A stretch of 64,000 nucleotides of DNA, taken from positions 372,001 through 436,000 of the forward strand of contig NZ_JADPKT010000022.1 of the NCBI RefSeq assembly GCF_023074075.1, read 5' to 3'. The notes under the pieces were generated by a model. That model did no database searches and had not been told where the DNA came from. It saw only the letters and a list, made by a program, of their open reading frames with translations. The position numbers and the translations under genes were made by a program. Of the stretch, positions 33,208 to 41,523 are shown in pieces. This DNA is from Bradyrhizobium sp. 138. GTDB taxonomy: Bacteria; Pseudomonadota; Alphaproteobacteria; Rhizobiales; Xanthobacteraceae. Every line of letters begins with the position of its first letter. Positions within the stretch are counted from its first letter, which is position 1.

Positions 33208-34485
33208 CTACGCCCTCTCCACCCCGCACCATTCCGCGATGAACAGCGCCATTGCCTTGGTGGTCTTCTTCAGCGACTCCAGTTCGACATATTCGTTGAA
33301 GCCGTGCATCTCGCCGCCGCTGGCACCGAAGCACAGGCTCGGGATGCCCTCGTTGAGGCCGTAGAAGCGGGTGTCGGTGAGCGCGGTGAAGACGAGATCC
33401 TCCGGCATGCCGCCATAGACCTTGCCGAACGCCTTGGCGAACGCGGCTTCGGGCTCGGCGGCGTCGGTGAGTTCATAGCCTTCCGACAAGAAGCCCGACC
33501 ATTCGATCTCCGGCGGATTGTTGGCGAGGAAGCGGTGGTTGCGCGCCGCGGCCGCGACGCAGGCCATGATCTCCTTCTGGTGATCGGCGATCGACCAGCC
33601 CGGCAGCACCGCGATCCGGCAATCGACGTCGCACCAGGCGGGAACGCTGGAGGCCCAGTCGCCACCTTTGATGATGCCGGGGTTGAAGTTGATCGGGTGG
33701 TTCAGCGTCTTGAAGTGCCTGTCAGCCTTGGCGCGCTCGTTCCACTCGATCTCCAGTTTTTGCAGCGCCTGGATCAAATGATAGGCCGCCATGATGGCGT
33801 TGGCGCCGGAGCCGGCGAACGCCACGTGCGTCGGGTGCCCCTTCACGCGCAGGCGGAACCAGATCACGCCGACCTGTGAGCGCACCATCTTGCCGCCGGT
33901 CGGCTCCGGAATGAAGCAGGCGTCCGCACGATAGCCGCGCTGCAGCGTCGAGAGCGCGCCGACACCGGTGCTCTCCTCCTCGATCACGGATTGAAAATGG
34001 ATCCGCGCCGTCGGCTTGAGGCCCGCGGCCTTGATCGCATCCAGTGCATAGAGCGCGCCGATGGTGCCGGACTTCATGTCGCAGGCACCGCGGCCGAACA
34101 TCTTGCCGTCCTTGATGACGGGCGAGAACGGCGGCGTGTCCCACAATTCCAGGGGACCGGCGGGCACCACATCGCAGTGGCCCTGAAGGATCAGCGATTT
34201 GCCGCCGTTCGTCTGCGGACGGTAGGTCCCCACCACCGAACGCGCCTTGGAGAAATCATGCGCGATCGGGCCGAAACCGCGCAGATCCCTGAGGTCGTCG
34301 ACATTGATGTGCCAGTCGTCGACCTCGTAGCCACGTTCGCGCAGGAGGTCGCCGATCATGTCCTGGCACGGCCCCTCCGCCCCGCGGGTCGAAGGGATCG
34401 CGACGAAATCGCGTGTGGTGGCAAGCTGGGTCTCGAAGCCAGCATCGACGGCGTCGAGAATCCTCTGCTGCGTTTCGGCATTCAT
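33208..34485 (-). CDS. ArgE/DapE family deacylase (M20 peptidase)
   Basis: A 425-aa dizinc amidohydrolase. LQGHCDVVPAG (first metal His with catalytic Asp), GRGACDMKSGTIGALYA (bridging Asp), VIEEESTGVGAL (general-base Glu pair) and EMHGFNEYVELES (last His) are all present, so it should be active. The family removes acyl groups from amino acids and short peptides. It is not placed with arginine or lysine genes, so neither argE nor dapE should be assigned. ATG 34485 is chosen by alignment to family starts. Confidence 0.9.
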   Translation of the reverse strand: MNAETQQRILDAVDAGFETQLATTRDFVAIPSTRGAEGPCQDMIGDLLRERGYEVDDWHINVDDLRDLRGFGPIAHDFSKARSVVGTYRPQTNGGKSLILQGHCDVVPAGPLELWDTPPFSPVIKDGKMFGRGACDMKSGTIGALYALDAIKAAGLKPTARIHFQSVIEEESTGVGALSTLQRGYRADACFIPEPTGGKMVRSQVGVIWFRLRVKGHPTHVAFAGSGANAIMAAYHLIQALQKLEIEWNERAKADRHFKTLNHPINFNPGIIKGGDWASSVPAWCDVDCRIAVLPGWSIADHQKEIMACVAAAARNHRFLANNPPEIEWSGFLSEGYELTDAAEPEAAFAKAFGKVYGGMPEDLVFTALTDTRFYGLNEGIPSLCFGASGGEMHGFNEYVELESLKKTTKAMALFIAEWCGVERA

Positions 34486-34538
34486 CAGGCAACTCCAGGC
34501 ATTCCAATGGTCCCAAGGAGTGTGCAAGCTAGCCGATT

Positions 34539-35264
34539 TCAGCCGTCCGGGTACTCCACAAAATAAGCATCCCGCAATGCATCTTCGAGCAGCCGCCCTT
34601 CCGAATAGCCATTCAACGTCGCAGGGCGCGTAACCCCGTCGAGCAGGCGCGGGCACGGTTCCGGCGCGCCGATCACGGTGCGTACCGGGATGCGCTCGGC
34701 ATAGATCGGCAAGGCATAGTCCTCGTCATCGTCAGCGACGCCCTTGGCGCGGATCTTGGCCGAGGCTTCCTCGATCTCCATGGCGATGAAGGAGGTCGCC
34801 TTGATTTCCTGCGCGTTGCTGGCCCGAAGGCTCGCGGTACGATCCGGGAAGAAGCGGTCGACCATCGCGATCACCGCGCGCTCCTTTTCCTCGGGATCGG
34901 TGACGAGATAGGCGGTGCCGAACGCCATCACCGCGCGATAGTCCGCGGAGTGGTTGAAGCCGCAGCGCGCCAGCACGAGGCTGTCGAGATGGGCGACCGT
35001 GAGACACACGCGCTCGCCCTTGGTCTGATTGCGCAGCATCCGGCTTGCGCTCGAGCCGTGCCAGTAGAGCCTGGTGCCCTCGCGCCAGAAGAAGGTCGGC
35101 GTGCAATAGGGCTGGCCGTCGATCACGTAGGAGACGTGGCAGAGCATCGAGGAATCCAGGATGCGATGCACCGTGTCGTGATCATAGAAGCCGCGGTCGT
35201 GCCGGCGCTTCACCTGGTTGCGCGCCGAAGTCGGATAGGAATTTGAGGTCTCGGTCTGGCTCAC
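34539..35264 (-). CDS. Pyridoxamine-5'-phosphate-oxidase-like FMN-binding protein
   Basis: A 241-aa protein starting at GTG 35264 with AGGAG five bases upstream. The split-barrel core includes DRGFYDHDTVHRILDSSMLC, YCTPTFFWREGTRLYWHGS and RVCLTVAHLDSLVLARCG, typical of the PNPOx-like / Pyridox_ox_2 family that reduces or binds flavins. It is divergent from a MocR-type PLP-dependent regulator, and MocR proteins often control neighbouring vitamin B6 or FMN-binding genes; that link is inference. Confidence 0.85.
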   Translation of the reverse strand: MSQTETSNSYPTSARNQVKRRHDRGFYDHDTVHRILDSSMLCHVSYVIDGQPYCTPTFFWREGTRLYWHGSSASRMLRNQTKGERVCLTVAHLDSLVLARCGFNHSADYRAVMAFGTAYLVTDPEEKERAVIAMVDRFFPDRTASLRASNAQEIKATSFIAMEIEEASAKIRAKGVADDDEDYALPIYAERIPVRTVIGAPEPCPRLLDGVTRPATLNGYSEGRLLEDALRDAYFVEYPDG

Positions 35265-35301
35265 GGCCGCTCCTGATCGGATTGGAAGACTATGCGAGCA
35301 G

Positions 35302-35330
35302 TTGTAGCGGCGCATTTGGTCTGCGATAGT
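35302..35330 (+). promoter_or_regulatory. Predicted sigma70-type promoter of the MocR gene (leaderless start)
   Basis: TTGTAG (35302-35307), a 17-base spacer and GATAGT (35325-35330) form a -35/-10 pair. Transcription would start about 3 bases before ATG 35340, and no ribosome site precedes that ATG, so the message may be leaderless. Arms attggaa / ttccaat at 35281-35287 and 35331-35337 also frame the region and may be an operator. Confidence 0.45.
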
Positions 35331-35339
35331 TCCAATTCC

Positions 35340-36812
35340 ATGCAAAAAATTCCGACCAATTCGCTCCCCCCACCGGCCAAGACCGAGCTGCCGCTCGACC
35401 TCGCCGGTCCGCACGTCACGCCAGGCGCCTCCGCCGCGCACCGACTCTATCAGGCGCTGTGCGAGATGATCGTCTCCGGCCTCGTCAAGCCCGGCGAGGC
35501 GCTGCCGCCGTCGCGCACGCTGGCCAAGCAGACCGGCTTTCGGCGCAACGCCGTCGTCACCGCCTATGAGCGCCTGATCGCCGACGGCTTTGCCGAAGCC
35601 ACAATCGGCTCCGGAACGTTCGTCGCCGCGCGTATCCCCGCGCGCGCGGCCGAAACGAACAAGCCGAAGGTCATCGTCGAAACGCCCGGGCAAGGCGCGT
35701 TCGCGCTCGGTTGCACGCATGTCGACGAACGCGCGGTGCAGCGCTTCCGTGCCTTCGTCGGCCGCCGCATGCGTTCCTTCGGCGCCGAGCACCTTCACTA
35801 TGGCGATCCGCGCGGCAGCCGCGAGCTGCGCGCGGCAATCGCCGATCATCTGTTGTCGGCGCGCGGGCTGCGCTGCGATCCCGATCAGATCATGCTGACG
35901 TCAGGCACCCTGCACGCCCTGCGCATCGTGCTCAGCGCGATCCTCAAAGCAGGCGACCAGGTCTGGTGCGAGGACCCCGGCTATCCCGCCGCGCGCAAGA
36001 CCATTGCGCATTGCGGCTATCGCGCCGTGCCCGTTCCCGTCGACGCGCACGGCATGCGGATCGCCAAGGGCCGCGCCGCGGCGCCGTCCGCGCGCGCGGC
36101 CTATGTCACGCCGTCGCACCAGTTTCCGCTGGGCGTGCAGATGTCGATGCCGCGGCGGCTCGAGCTTCTGGACTGGGCCAAGCACGCCGGCGCTTTCGTG
36201 CTGGAGGACGACTACGACAGCGAGTTTCGCTATGACGGCGCACCGCTGATGTCGCTCGCCGGCATTGATCGTCTCCAGCGCGTGATCTACCTCGGCACCT
36301 TTGCCAAGACGCTGTTTCCAGGCCTGCGCATCGGCTATTGCGCCCTGCCCGAACGCCTGATCGCGGACGTGACGGCTGCGCGCGCCGCCCTCGACCGCTT
36401 CCCCGGCACGCTGATGGAAGGCGCGGTGGCCGACATGCTCAACTCGGGCGCATTCGCTGCAAACCTCAAGCGGGTGCGAAAGCTCTATCGCGAGGCGCGC
36501 GATGTGCTGGCCGAGACGCTCGAAGCCGCATCCGATGGCGCACTGTCGGTGCCGGTGCCGTCACAAGGCCTGCATCTGGTCGCCCGGTTCGATCCCTCGG
36601 TCGACCTGTCGGTGGCCGCACAAGCCAAGCAGGCGGCCGGCGCGGAAGGTTGGCTATTGGCCGACACCTATTCGCGCGCGCGCCCTCTGCCCGGCTTCGT
36701 GTTGGGATTTTCAGGGCATGCGGTTCCACAACTCGTGGCATCCGCCGAACGGCTCGCGCGGGAATCACGGTCAGCCTTGCGCGCGACAAGCAGGTCGGTT
36801 CGGCGGGCATAA
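35340..36812 (+). CDS. MocR-like regulator (GntR HTH fused to aminotransferase fold)
   Basis: A 490-aa fusion. Residues about 30-95 form a GntR winged helix (LVKPGEALPPSRTLAKQTGF, then RNAVVTAYERLIADGFAEA). The rest is a fold-type I aminotransferase, with LTSGTLHALRIVLSAI, WCEDPGYPAARKTI, VTPSHQFPLGVQM, LEDDYDSEFRYDGAPL and the PLP lysine in YLGTFAKTLFPGLRIG. MocR proteins sense PLP or amino acids. It is divergent from the PNPOx-like gene across 75 bp with candidate inverted arms. The start 35340 is preferred over 35292, which would overlap the promoter. Confidence 0.92.
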   Translation: MQKIPTNSLPPPAKTELPLDLAGPHVTPGASAAHRLYQALCEMIVSGLVKPGEALPPSRTLAKQTGFRRNAVVTAYERLIADGFAEATIGSGTFVAARIPARAAETNKPKVIVETPGQGAFALGCTHVDERAVQRFRAFVGRRMRSFGAEHLHYGDPRGSRELRAAIADHLLSARGLRCDPDQIMLTSGTLHALRIVLSAILKAGDQVWCEDPGYPAARKTIAHCGYRAVPVPVDAHGMRIAKGRAAAPSARAAYVTPSHQFPLGVQMSMPRRLELLDWAKHAGAFVLEDDYDSEFRYDGAPLMSLAGIDRLQRVIYLGTFAKTLFPGLRIGYCALPERLIADVTAARAALDRFPGTLMEGAVADMLNSGAFAANLKRVRKLYREARDVLAETLEAASDGALSVPVPSQGLHLVARFDPSVDLSVAAQAKQAAGAEGWLLADTYSRARPLPGFVLGFSGHAVPQLVASAERLARESRSALRATSRSVRRA

Positions 36813-36876
36813 CCAGGCTTCACTATCAGAATCGCTGACCGCTCCCTACATTGCGTCATCGATTCCGGGAGCCTTC

Positions 36877-37125
36877 ATGATGTCACTGCGCCACGCGACC
36901 TGCCTCTCGCTCCTGATCTCCCTCTCGCTTGCCTCGACGGCACGCGCTGCCACCATCGGGCGCGAGCAGGACATCGTGGATCTGAAGCTCGGTCAGCGCG
37001 TGCTGGTGGATGACGGAACCTGCCCTGCCGGACAGGTCAAGGAAGTGCGCGGCGCAAAGATGACTAACAAGGGCGTCTCACGCACGAGCTCTTGCGTGCC
37101 GCGGCACGGCCCGAAAACAAAATGA
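36877..37125 (+). CDS. Small exported protein, two cysteines
   Basis: An 82-aa protein. The signal peptide (MMSLRHATCLSLLISLSLAS, cleavage near ARAATIG) precedes a mature region reading REQDIVDLKLGQRVLVDDGT, then CPAGQVKEVRGAKMT and a late cysteine in SSCVPRHG. One disulfide is possible. It resembles a conserved Bradyrhizobium family of unknown function; I cannot name it with certainty. Confidence 0.75.
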   Translation: MMSLRHATCLSLLISLSLASTARAATIGREQDIVDLKLGQRVLVDDGTCPAGQVKEVRGAKMTNKGVSRTSSCVPRHGPKTK

Positions 37126-37137
37126 TGGCCCCAGAAG

Positions 37138-37500
37138 CTATTTCGCCGGATCGAACATGCACTGCAAGGTCGGCTTGGCGATCTTGGTGAAGGTCGGGCC
37201 GATCTCGGCCTGCTTGGAGGCCGGAACCCAGTCAGTCTCGATGGTGGGCACGCCGGTCTCGCTGATGCCGCGCAACAGCGCTTCGCGCAAATCGCGGTCC
37301 TCGACGGCGGCCGCGGCGTGATCGTGCAGGCAGCCGCAGACTTCCTCCGGATGCTCCCAGCGCCCGATCATGCGCGGTGCGCACTGGCGCACGAACTCGC
37401 TGCGGGGATCCGGTAGTCTCGTGGGCGCGCGCACCTGCGCCTGAGCGGCATTGATCGTCAGAGCAAACACGAACGCAGCGGCGCAAAATCGGACGAGCAT
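37138..37500 (-). CDS. Small exported cysteine-rich protein
   Basis: A 120-aa protein. The signal peptide (FCAAAFVFALTINAAQAQ) is followed by FVRQCAPRMIGRWEHPEEVC and GCLHDHAAAAVEDRD, which gives a cluster of three cysteines with a histidine pair, and a fourth in TLQCMFDP. The pattern could bind metal or form disulfides. ATG 37500 is used; the longer frame has no conserved residues. Function unknown. It converges on the 36877-37125 gene with 12 bp between stops. Confidence 0.7.
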   Translation of the reverse strand: MLVRFCAAAFVFALTINAAQAQVRAPTRLPDPRSEFVRQCAPRMIGRWEHPEEVCGCLHDHAAAAVEDRDLREALLRGISETGVPTIETDWVPASKQAEIGPTFTKIAKPTLQCMFDPAK

Positions 37501-37535
37501 GATGGCCTTTACCGGCTGATTTTCTTGTTTATCGA

Positions 37536-37700
37536 TCAGAAGCGCGCGGCAACCACGATCGGCTGCGAGGTCGCGGTGATGACCGGCGAGCCGCTGTACT
37601 GGAAGGTGCCGATACCGGGCAGACTGCCGTCCGGCGAGCCCGCGAACGAGGAGCCGGCAACCACGAAAGCGAAAGCAAGGATGAAGCTGAGCGCGCGCAT
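37536..37700 (-). CDS. 54-aa exported peptide
   Basis: The protein reads MRALSFILAFAFVVAGSSFA (signal peptide) then GSPDGSLPGIGTFQYSGSPV and ITATSQPIVVAARF. The mature peptide of about 33 residues is glycine- and serine-rich with no charge, a pattern I recognise loosely as a small secreted Bradyrhizobium family. It lies 35 bp upstream of the previous exported protein and on the same strand, so they may be co-transcribed. Confidence 0.6.
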   Translation of the reverse strand: MRALSFILAFAFVVAGSSFAGSPDGSLPGIGTFQYSGSPVITATSQPIVVAARF

Positions 37701-38352
37701 GGTCTTGTCTCCGAATTTCCGTGGCCGGCGGTGCGCCGTTCGTCGTTGTGAAGTTGATAACCATGGGCGGTTTCGCCCGTGATGCGCCAAAAGCGGAAAA
37801 TGGTTTCATTTTCCGTGAGAATTGTTTCGTCCGGTCCGGGACGACGACACAATTCGCCGAAAACGCCAATCATTTCAGATGGGTCTCGCCGGAGCTCAAC
37901 GCGGCCTGCCAAGTTCCGGCTCCAGTGCGCGGACGTACCCAACGCAGCCGTCGTCACGCTCCCGCCTCACCCGCTTCACATGCATTTTACGTTTTTCTGC
38001 TGAAGAGAACGGCAAACGAAGGCTGGGTCCTGTCGAACCGGGGGCGCGTCGGCTGCGACCCAAGCCATCGAAACCTGGACGCTCGGGATCACCGGGCGCG
38101 TTCACTCGAGGGATGGCCATTATGGTGGCGCAAGATCGCGCAACGCCGCGCGAGGCGGACCAACGGACGGACGGCGGAGATCGGCGACCCAGTCGCGTCG
38201 CCTCAGCCGGCGCGATGTCGCTGCAGTCTGGCCGCGGCTTTGAGGCCGCGCCACAAGCATTCGCGCGGCTGACCGGCTCGCATCTCGTCAAACCGCAGGC
38301 CAGCCACGCTTTGTCACCGAGTGAGCGCGTCACTCAGTGAAACGCGAGCGCG
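37701..38352. other. Gap without recognised genes
   Basis: About 650 bases. Open frames on both strands look like GC-rich shadows with no conserved motif. Near 38321-38360 a short tandem repeat occurs (agcgcgtcactcagtgaa followed by agcgcgtcagtgagtgaa) at the 3' end of the CreA gene. Confidence 0.45.
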
Positions 38353-38901
38353 TCAGTGAGTGAAGAACTCGCCGCACTTCTGGATGTTTGCGTCTGCCGG
38401 TCCCCACGGCATGATCGGCACGGTCGAGGTTGAATTCTTCGGCGAGCCCTCGATCAGCCTGTCCGAATAGACCATGTAGACCAGCACGTTGCGCTTGGCG
38501 TCACAACCGCGCACGATCTGCATCTTCTTGAAGAACAGCGAGCGGCGTTGGCGGAACATGTCGTCGCCCTGCTCCATCTTGTTCTTGAACTTGATCGGAC
38601 CGACCTGGCGACAGGCCAGCGAGATGTCCGAGACCTCCTCGGCAAGGCCGAGCCAGCCCTTGAAGCCGCCCTTCTCCGGCACCGTGAAATGACAGGCGAC
38701 GCCCTCGACTTCAGGATCGTCGAGGCCATAGGTCGCGAGCTTGTCGTTCGGGCTCATCCATTTGAACACGGTGGAGCGGCGGAAGATCAGATCCGGCTCG
38801 TCGGCGGCTTGGACGGACGCCGCCGGCACAGCCAGGGCCAGGAGGAATAAGGCGAGGCCTTTCAAGCGGATGCCGGCAAGACCAGGGAAACGGGATGACA
38901 T
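38353..38901 (-). CDS. CreA family protein
   Basis: A 182-aa exported protein. A signal peptide (FLLALAVPAASVQA) precedes FRRSTVFKWMSPNDKLATYG, then ACHFTVPEKGGFKGWLGLAE and ISLACRQVGPI. DMFRQRRSLFFKKMQIVRGCD and VLVYMVYSDRLIEGSPKNS complete the CreA pattern. Its length and motifs match E. coli CreA, whose biochemical role is unsettled. ATG 38901 has a GGAG ribosome site. It is apparently monocistronic. The symbol is withheld because no cre operon is present. Confidence 0.9.
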   Translation of the reverse strand: MSSRFPGLAGIRLKGLALFLLALAVPAASVQAADEPDLIFRRSTVFKWMSPNDKLATYGLDDPEVEGVACHFTVPEKGGFKGWLGLAEEVSDISLACRQVGPIKFKNKMEQGDDMFRQRRSLFFKKMQIVRGCDAKRNVLVYMVYSDRLIEGSPKNSTSTVPIMPWGPADANIQKCGEFFTH

Positions 38902-39097
38902 GAAGTTCTCCGGTAACAAGTCCCCGCAATGTAGGAACGCGTCAGCCCGACAGGAAGACGACAGGCGGCCAGAGGTGGCCGCCGTTTACCGCTCTGTGAG
39001 GCTTTTTTGCTACGTCTTGGACAAAAGTCGCTGATGGCAGAACCGCCCTGCTAGTGAACGCGTATTCCCTTTGCGAGACTAACGTCTGATTTGGATT

Positions 39098-40702
39098 ATG
39101 GATTCGAGGATGAACAGCGTGAACGGGTCGGGTTTTTCTGCCAAGCCGGCGCGGCTGTGGCAGGTCGCCATTTTGACGGCGGCGGGTGCGATCGGCGCGA
39201 CCAGCCAGGCAGACGCAGCATTTTATTATTGGACGGATTATTCCGACGGATCCTATTACGCCCGACAGAACCGGCATCCCGAGATACCGCGCCAGAAGCC
39301 GCAGAAGCGCAGCGCGACCGGCAAGAAAGAGGGTGTCGCCGAGAAGGAAGCCGGCACCAAGCCACAGGGGCCGCTCGTCATCGTCGTCTCGATCGACCGG
39401 CAGAAGGTCACGGTCTACGACACCAATGGCGTGTTCGCGGAATCTCCGGTGTCGACAGGCATGAAGGGCCACTCGACGCCGATGGGTGTGTTCAGCGTCA
39501 TCCAGAAGCACAAATTCCACCATTCCAACATCTATAGCGGCGCGCCGATGCCATACATGCAGCGGATCACCTGGTCCGGCGTCGCCATGCATGCCGGCGT
39601 GCTGCCGGGCTATCCGGCCTCGCATGGCTGCATCCGCATGCCGATGTCGTTCGCGATGAAGATGTGGAATTGGACCAGGATGGGCGCGCGCGTCATCGTC
39701 TCGCCCGGCGAAATGACGCCGCACAGCTTCTCCCATCCCCTGCTCGCCTCGATGCGCGTGCCGCCGCAGCCCGCCGCCAGCCTCGAGCCGCAGACCAATG
39801 TCGGCGACAAGGCAGACAAGGGCGCAGCGCCGGCCAAAGCCGCCGAGACCAAGCCTGTCGAAACCAAGACCGCCAGCGCCGATGGCGTGCTCGAGCTGCG
39901 CACCTCCGTCGGCCATGCCGTGATGTCCGATGTGACCACGGGCAAGGCGCCGGCCCACGAGGAAACCGCCGCACCGGCCGATAAGGCCAGCACGGCCGAG
40001 GCAACCGACGCGGCCAAGCCGCAGTCAGACGATGCCGCCACACCGGCCAACGAGGATAAGCCCGCCGACAAGGTCGAGGCCGTCAAAGCCGAGCCGGTCA
40101 AGACGGAAGCAGCGCCCCCCGCAAAGACGGCCGATGCACCAACACCTGCGCCCGCCCCCTCGCCCGACGCGAAGAAGGACGAGAGCCGCGTTGCCGAACC
40201 GGCGCCGGCCGCAAAGCCGGAAGCCCCCAAGCGGGCCGGCCAGATCGCTGTCTTCATCAGCCGCAAGGATTCCAGGCTCTACGTGCGGCAGAATTTTGCG
40301 CCGCTGTTCGAGGTGCCGGTCACGATCGCCACGAGCGACCGGCCGCTCGGCACGCATATCTTCACCGCCGAGTTCGACAAGACCGATACCAATGCGCTGC
40401 GTTGGTCGGTGGTGTCGCTGCCGGTCACGGCGCGCTCTGCCGCACGCGAGGACGATGGCCGCCTCACGCGCCGCCAGCGCGACGCTGCCGTGATCCCCGT
40501 CGCCGCCAAGCCCGTGACTGCCAAGCCCGTGGTCACGCCGGACAGCCCGGCCGCGGCCCTCGGCCGCATCTCGATCCCCGCCGACACCATGGCGAAGATC
40601 AACGAAATGCTGACCACTGGCGGCTCGATCATCATCTCCGACCAGGGCATCAACCAGGGCGAGACCGGCGAAGGCACCGACTTCATCGTCCGCCTGTACT
40701 AG
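39098..40702 (+). CDS. L,D-transpeptidase with a catalytic and a degenerate YkuD domain
   Basis: A 534-aa envelope protein. The N-terminus is signal-like (WQVAILTAAGAIGATSQADA). Residues about 88-205 form a YkuD domain: VVSIDRQKVTVYDTNG, STPMGVFSVIQK and HAGVLPGYPASHGCIRMP, with the catalytic His, Ser and Cys. A linker of about 180 residues is rich in Ala, Pro, Lys and Glu. The C-terminal part (about 385-445) reads QIAVFISRKDSRLYVRQNFA, then PLGTHIFTAEFDK, which is a second YkuD-like strand set without a SHGC cysteine. Such enzymes make 3-3 peptidoglycan cross-links or attach proteins. The second unit may bind substrate; that is inference. Confidence 0.88.
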   Translation: MDSRMNSVNGSGFSAKPARLWQVAILTAAGAIGATSQADAAFYYWTDYSDGSYYARQNRHPEIPRQKPQKRSATGKKEGVAEKEAGTKPQGPLVIVVSIDRQKVTVYDTNGVFAESPVSTGMKGHSTPMGVFSVIQKHKFHHSNIYSGAPMPYMQRITWSGVAMHAGVLPGYPASHGCIRMPMSFAMKMWNWTRMGARVIVSPGEMTPHSFSHPLLASMRVPPQPAASLEPQTNVGDKADKGAAPAKAAETKPVETKTASADGVLELRTSVGHAVMSDVTTGKAPAHEETAAPADKASTAEATDAAKPQSDDAATPANEDKPADKVEAVKAEPVKTEAAPPAKTADAPTPAPAPSPDAKKDESRVAEPAPAAKPEAPKRAGQIAVFISRKDSRLYVRQNFAPLFEVPVTIATSDRPLGTHIFTAEFDKTDTNALRWSVVSLPVTARSAAREDDGRLTRRQRDAAVIPVAAKPVTAKPVVTPDSPAAALGRISIPADTMAKINEMLTTGGSIIISDQGINQGETGEGTDFIVRLY

Positions 40703-40789
40703 TCTGTCACCGCGCCCGATAACGCGGTGTTGACGAGGCGGATCGCAGCGGCGGAGTAACATGCGCCCGGATCATTTCGGGATGCCGTC

Positions 40790-41359
40790 ATGATGGATCG
40801 CAGGACCATGCTCACCATGGCGCTGGCTGGCACGCTGATGCCGGTCACGCGTGCTTTCGCCGATGGCGGCATGAGCCGGATCTCGGCCTATGCGTTCTCC
40901 TTCCCCGCTTTGTCCGGCGACGACATCCGGCTGGCCGCTTTCACCGGCAAGCCGCTGCTGGTGGTCAACACCGCCTCGCTCTGTGGCTACACGCCGCAAT
41001 ATGCCGGCCTGCAGGAGCTCTGGACCGAGTTTCGCGCCCGTGGGCTCACCGTGATCGGCGTGCCCTCGAATGATTTTGGCGGTCAGGAGCCTGGCGGCAG
41101 CAGCGAGATCACGGAGACCGCGCATCACCAATATGGTGTTACCTTCCCGGTCACGGCCAAGGCCGTCGTAGCAGGCGCAAAGGCGCATCCATTCTACAAA
41201 TGGGCCGCCGAGGCGCGACCTCGCGAGGTTCCGCGCTGGAACTTCCACAAATATCTGATCGGCCGCGACGGCTATATCGCCGACGTCTTTCCATCCACGG
41301 TCGAGCCGGCCGACACGCGGATCAAGACAGCCATTGCAAGGGTGCTGGCCGACAGTTGA
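40790..41359 (+). CDS. Glutathione peroxidase family protein, exported
   Basis: A 189-aa thiol peroxidase. A signal-like N-terminus (MLTMALAGTLMPVTRAFADG) suggests periplasmic location. The catalytic cysteine is in NTASLCGYTPQYAGLQELW, where animal enzymes have selenocysteine. The glutamine in GVPSNDFGGQEPG and the Trp-Asn of VPRWNFHKYLIGRDG complete the tetrad. It would detoxify peroxides, probably using thioredoxin-like donors. It sits between a transpeptidase and a polysaccharide deacetylase, which fits an envelope role. Confidence 0.92.
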   Translation: MMDRRTMLTMALAGTLMPVTRAFADGGMSRISAYAFSFPALSGDDIRLAAFTGKPLLVVNTASLCGYTPQYAGLQELWTEFRARGLTVIGVPSNDFGGQEPGGSSEITETAHHQYGVTFPVTAKAVVAGAKAHPFYKWAAEARPREVPRWNFHKYLIGRDGYIADVFPSTVEPADTRIKTAIARVLADS

Positions 41360-41523
41360 CGCGAGTTGCGCCCGATCCGGTTGGGCACAATTACGGCGGG
41401 ATGCCAAACAGCCGTTGCAATGGCGATGGCCCACCATCTAGGCTAGGATTGTTTGGGCAGGATGGTTTTGCCGGAGGCGAAAAGCCGCGGCGGAACAACG
41501 GGATCAATCTTGAGGACAACACC

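Noticed and set aside
37896..38333. 145-aa minus-strand open frame
   Set aside because: Arginine- and serine-rich with no hydrophobic core or ribosome site; looks like a GC-rich shadow.
38321..38365. CRISPR-like or tandem repeat array
   Set aside because: Only two short imperfect units with no spacers.
40708..40730. Terminator after the L,D-transpeptidase gene
   Set aside because: caccgcg / cgcggtg form a 7-bp stem but there is no T run, so it may be chance.
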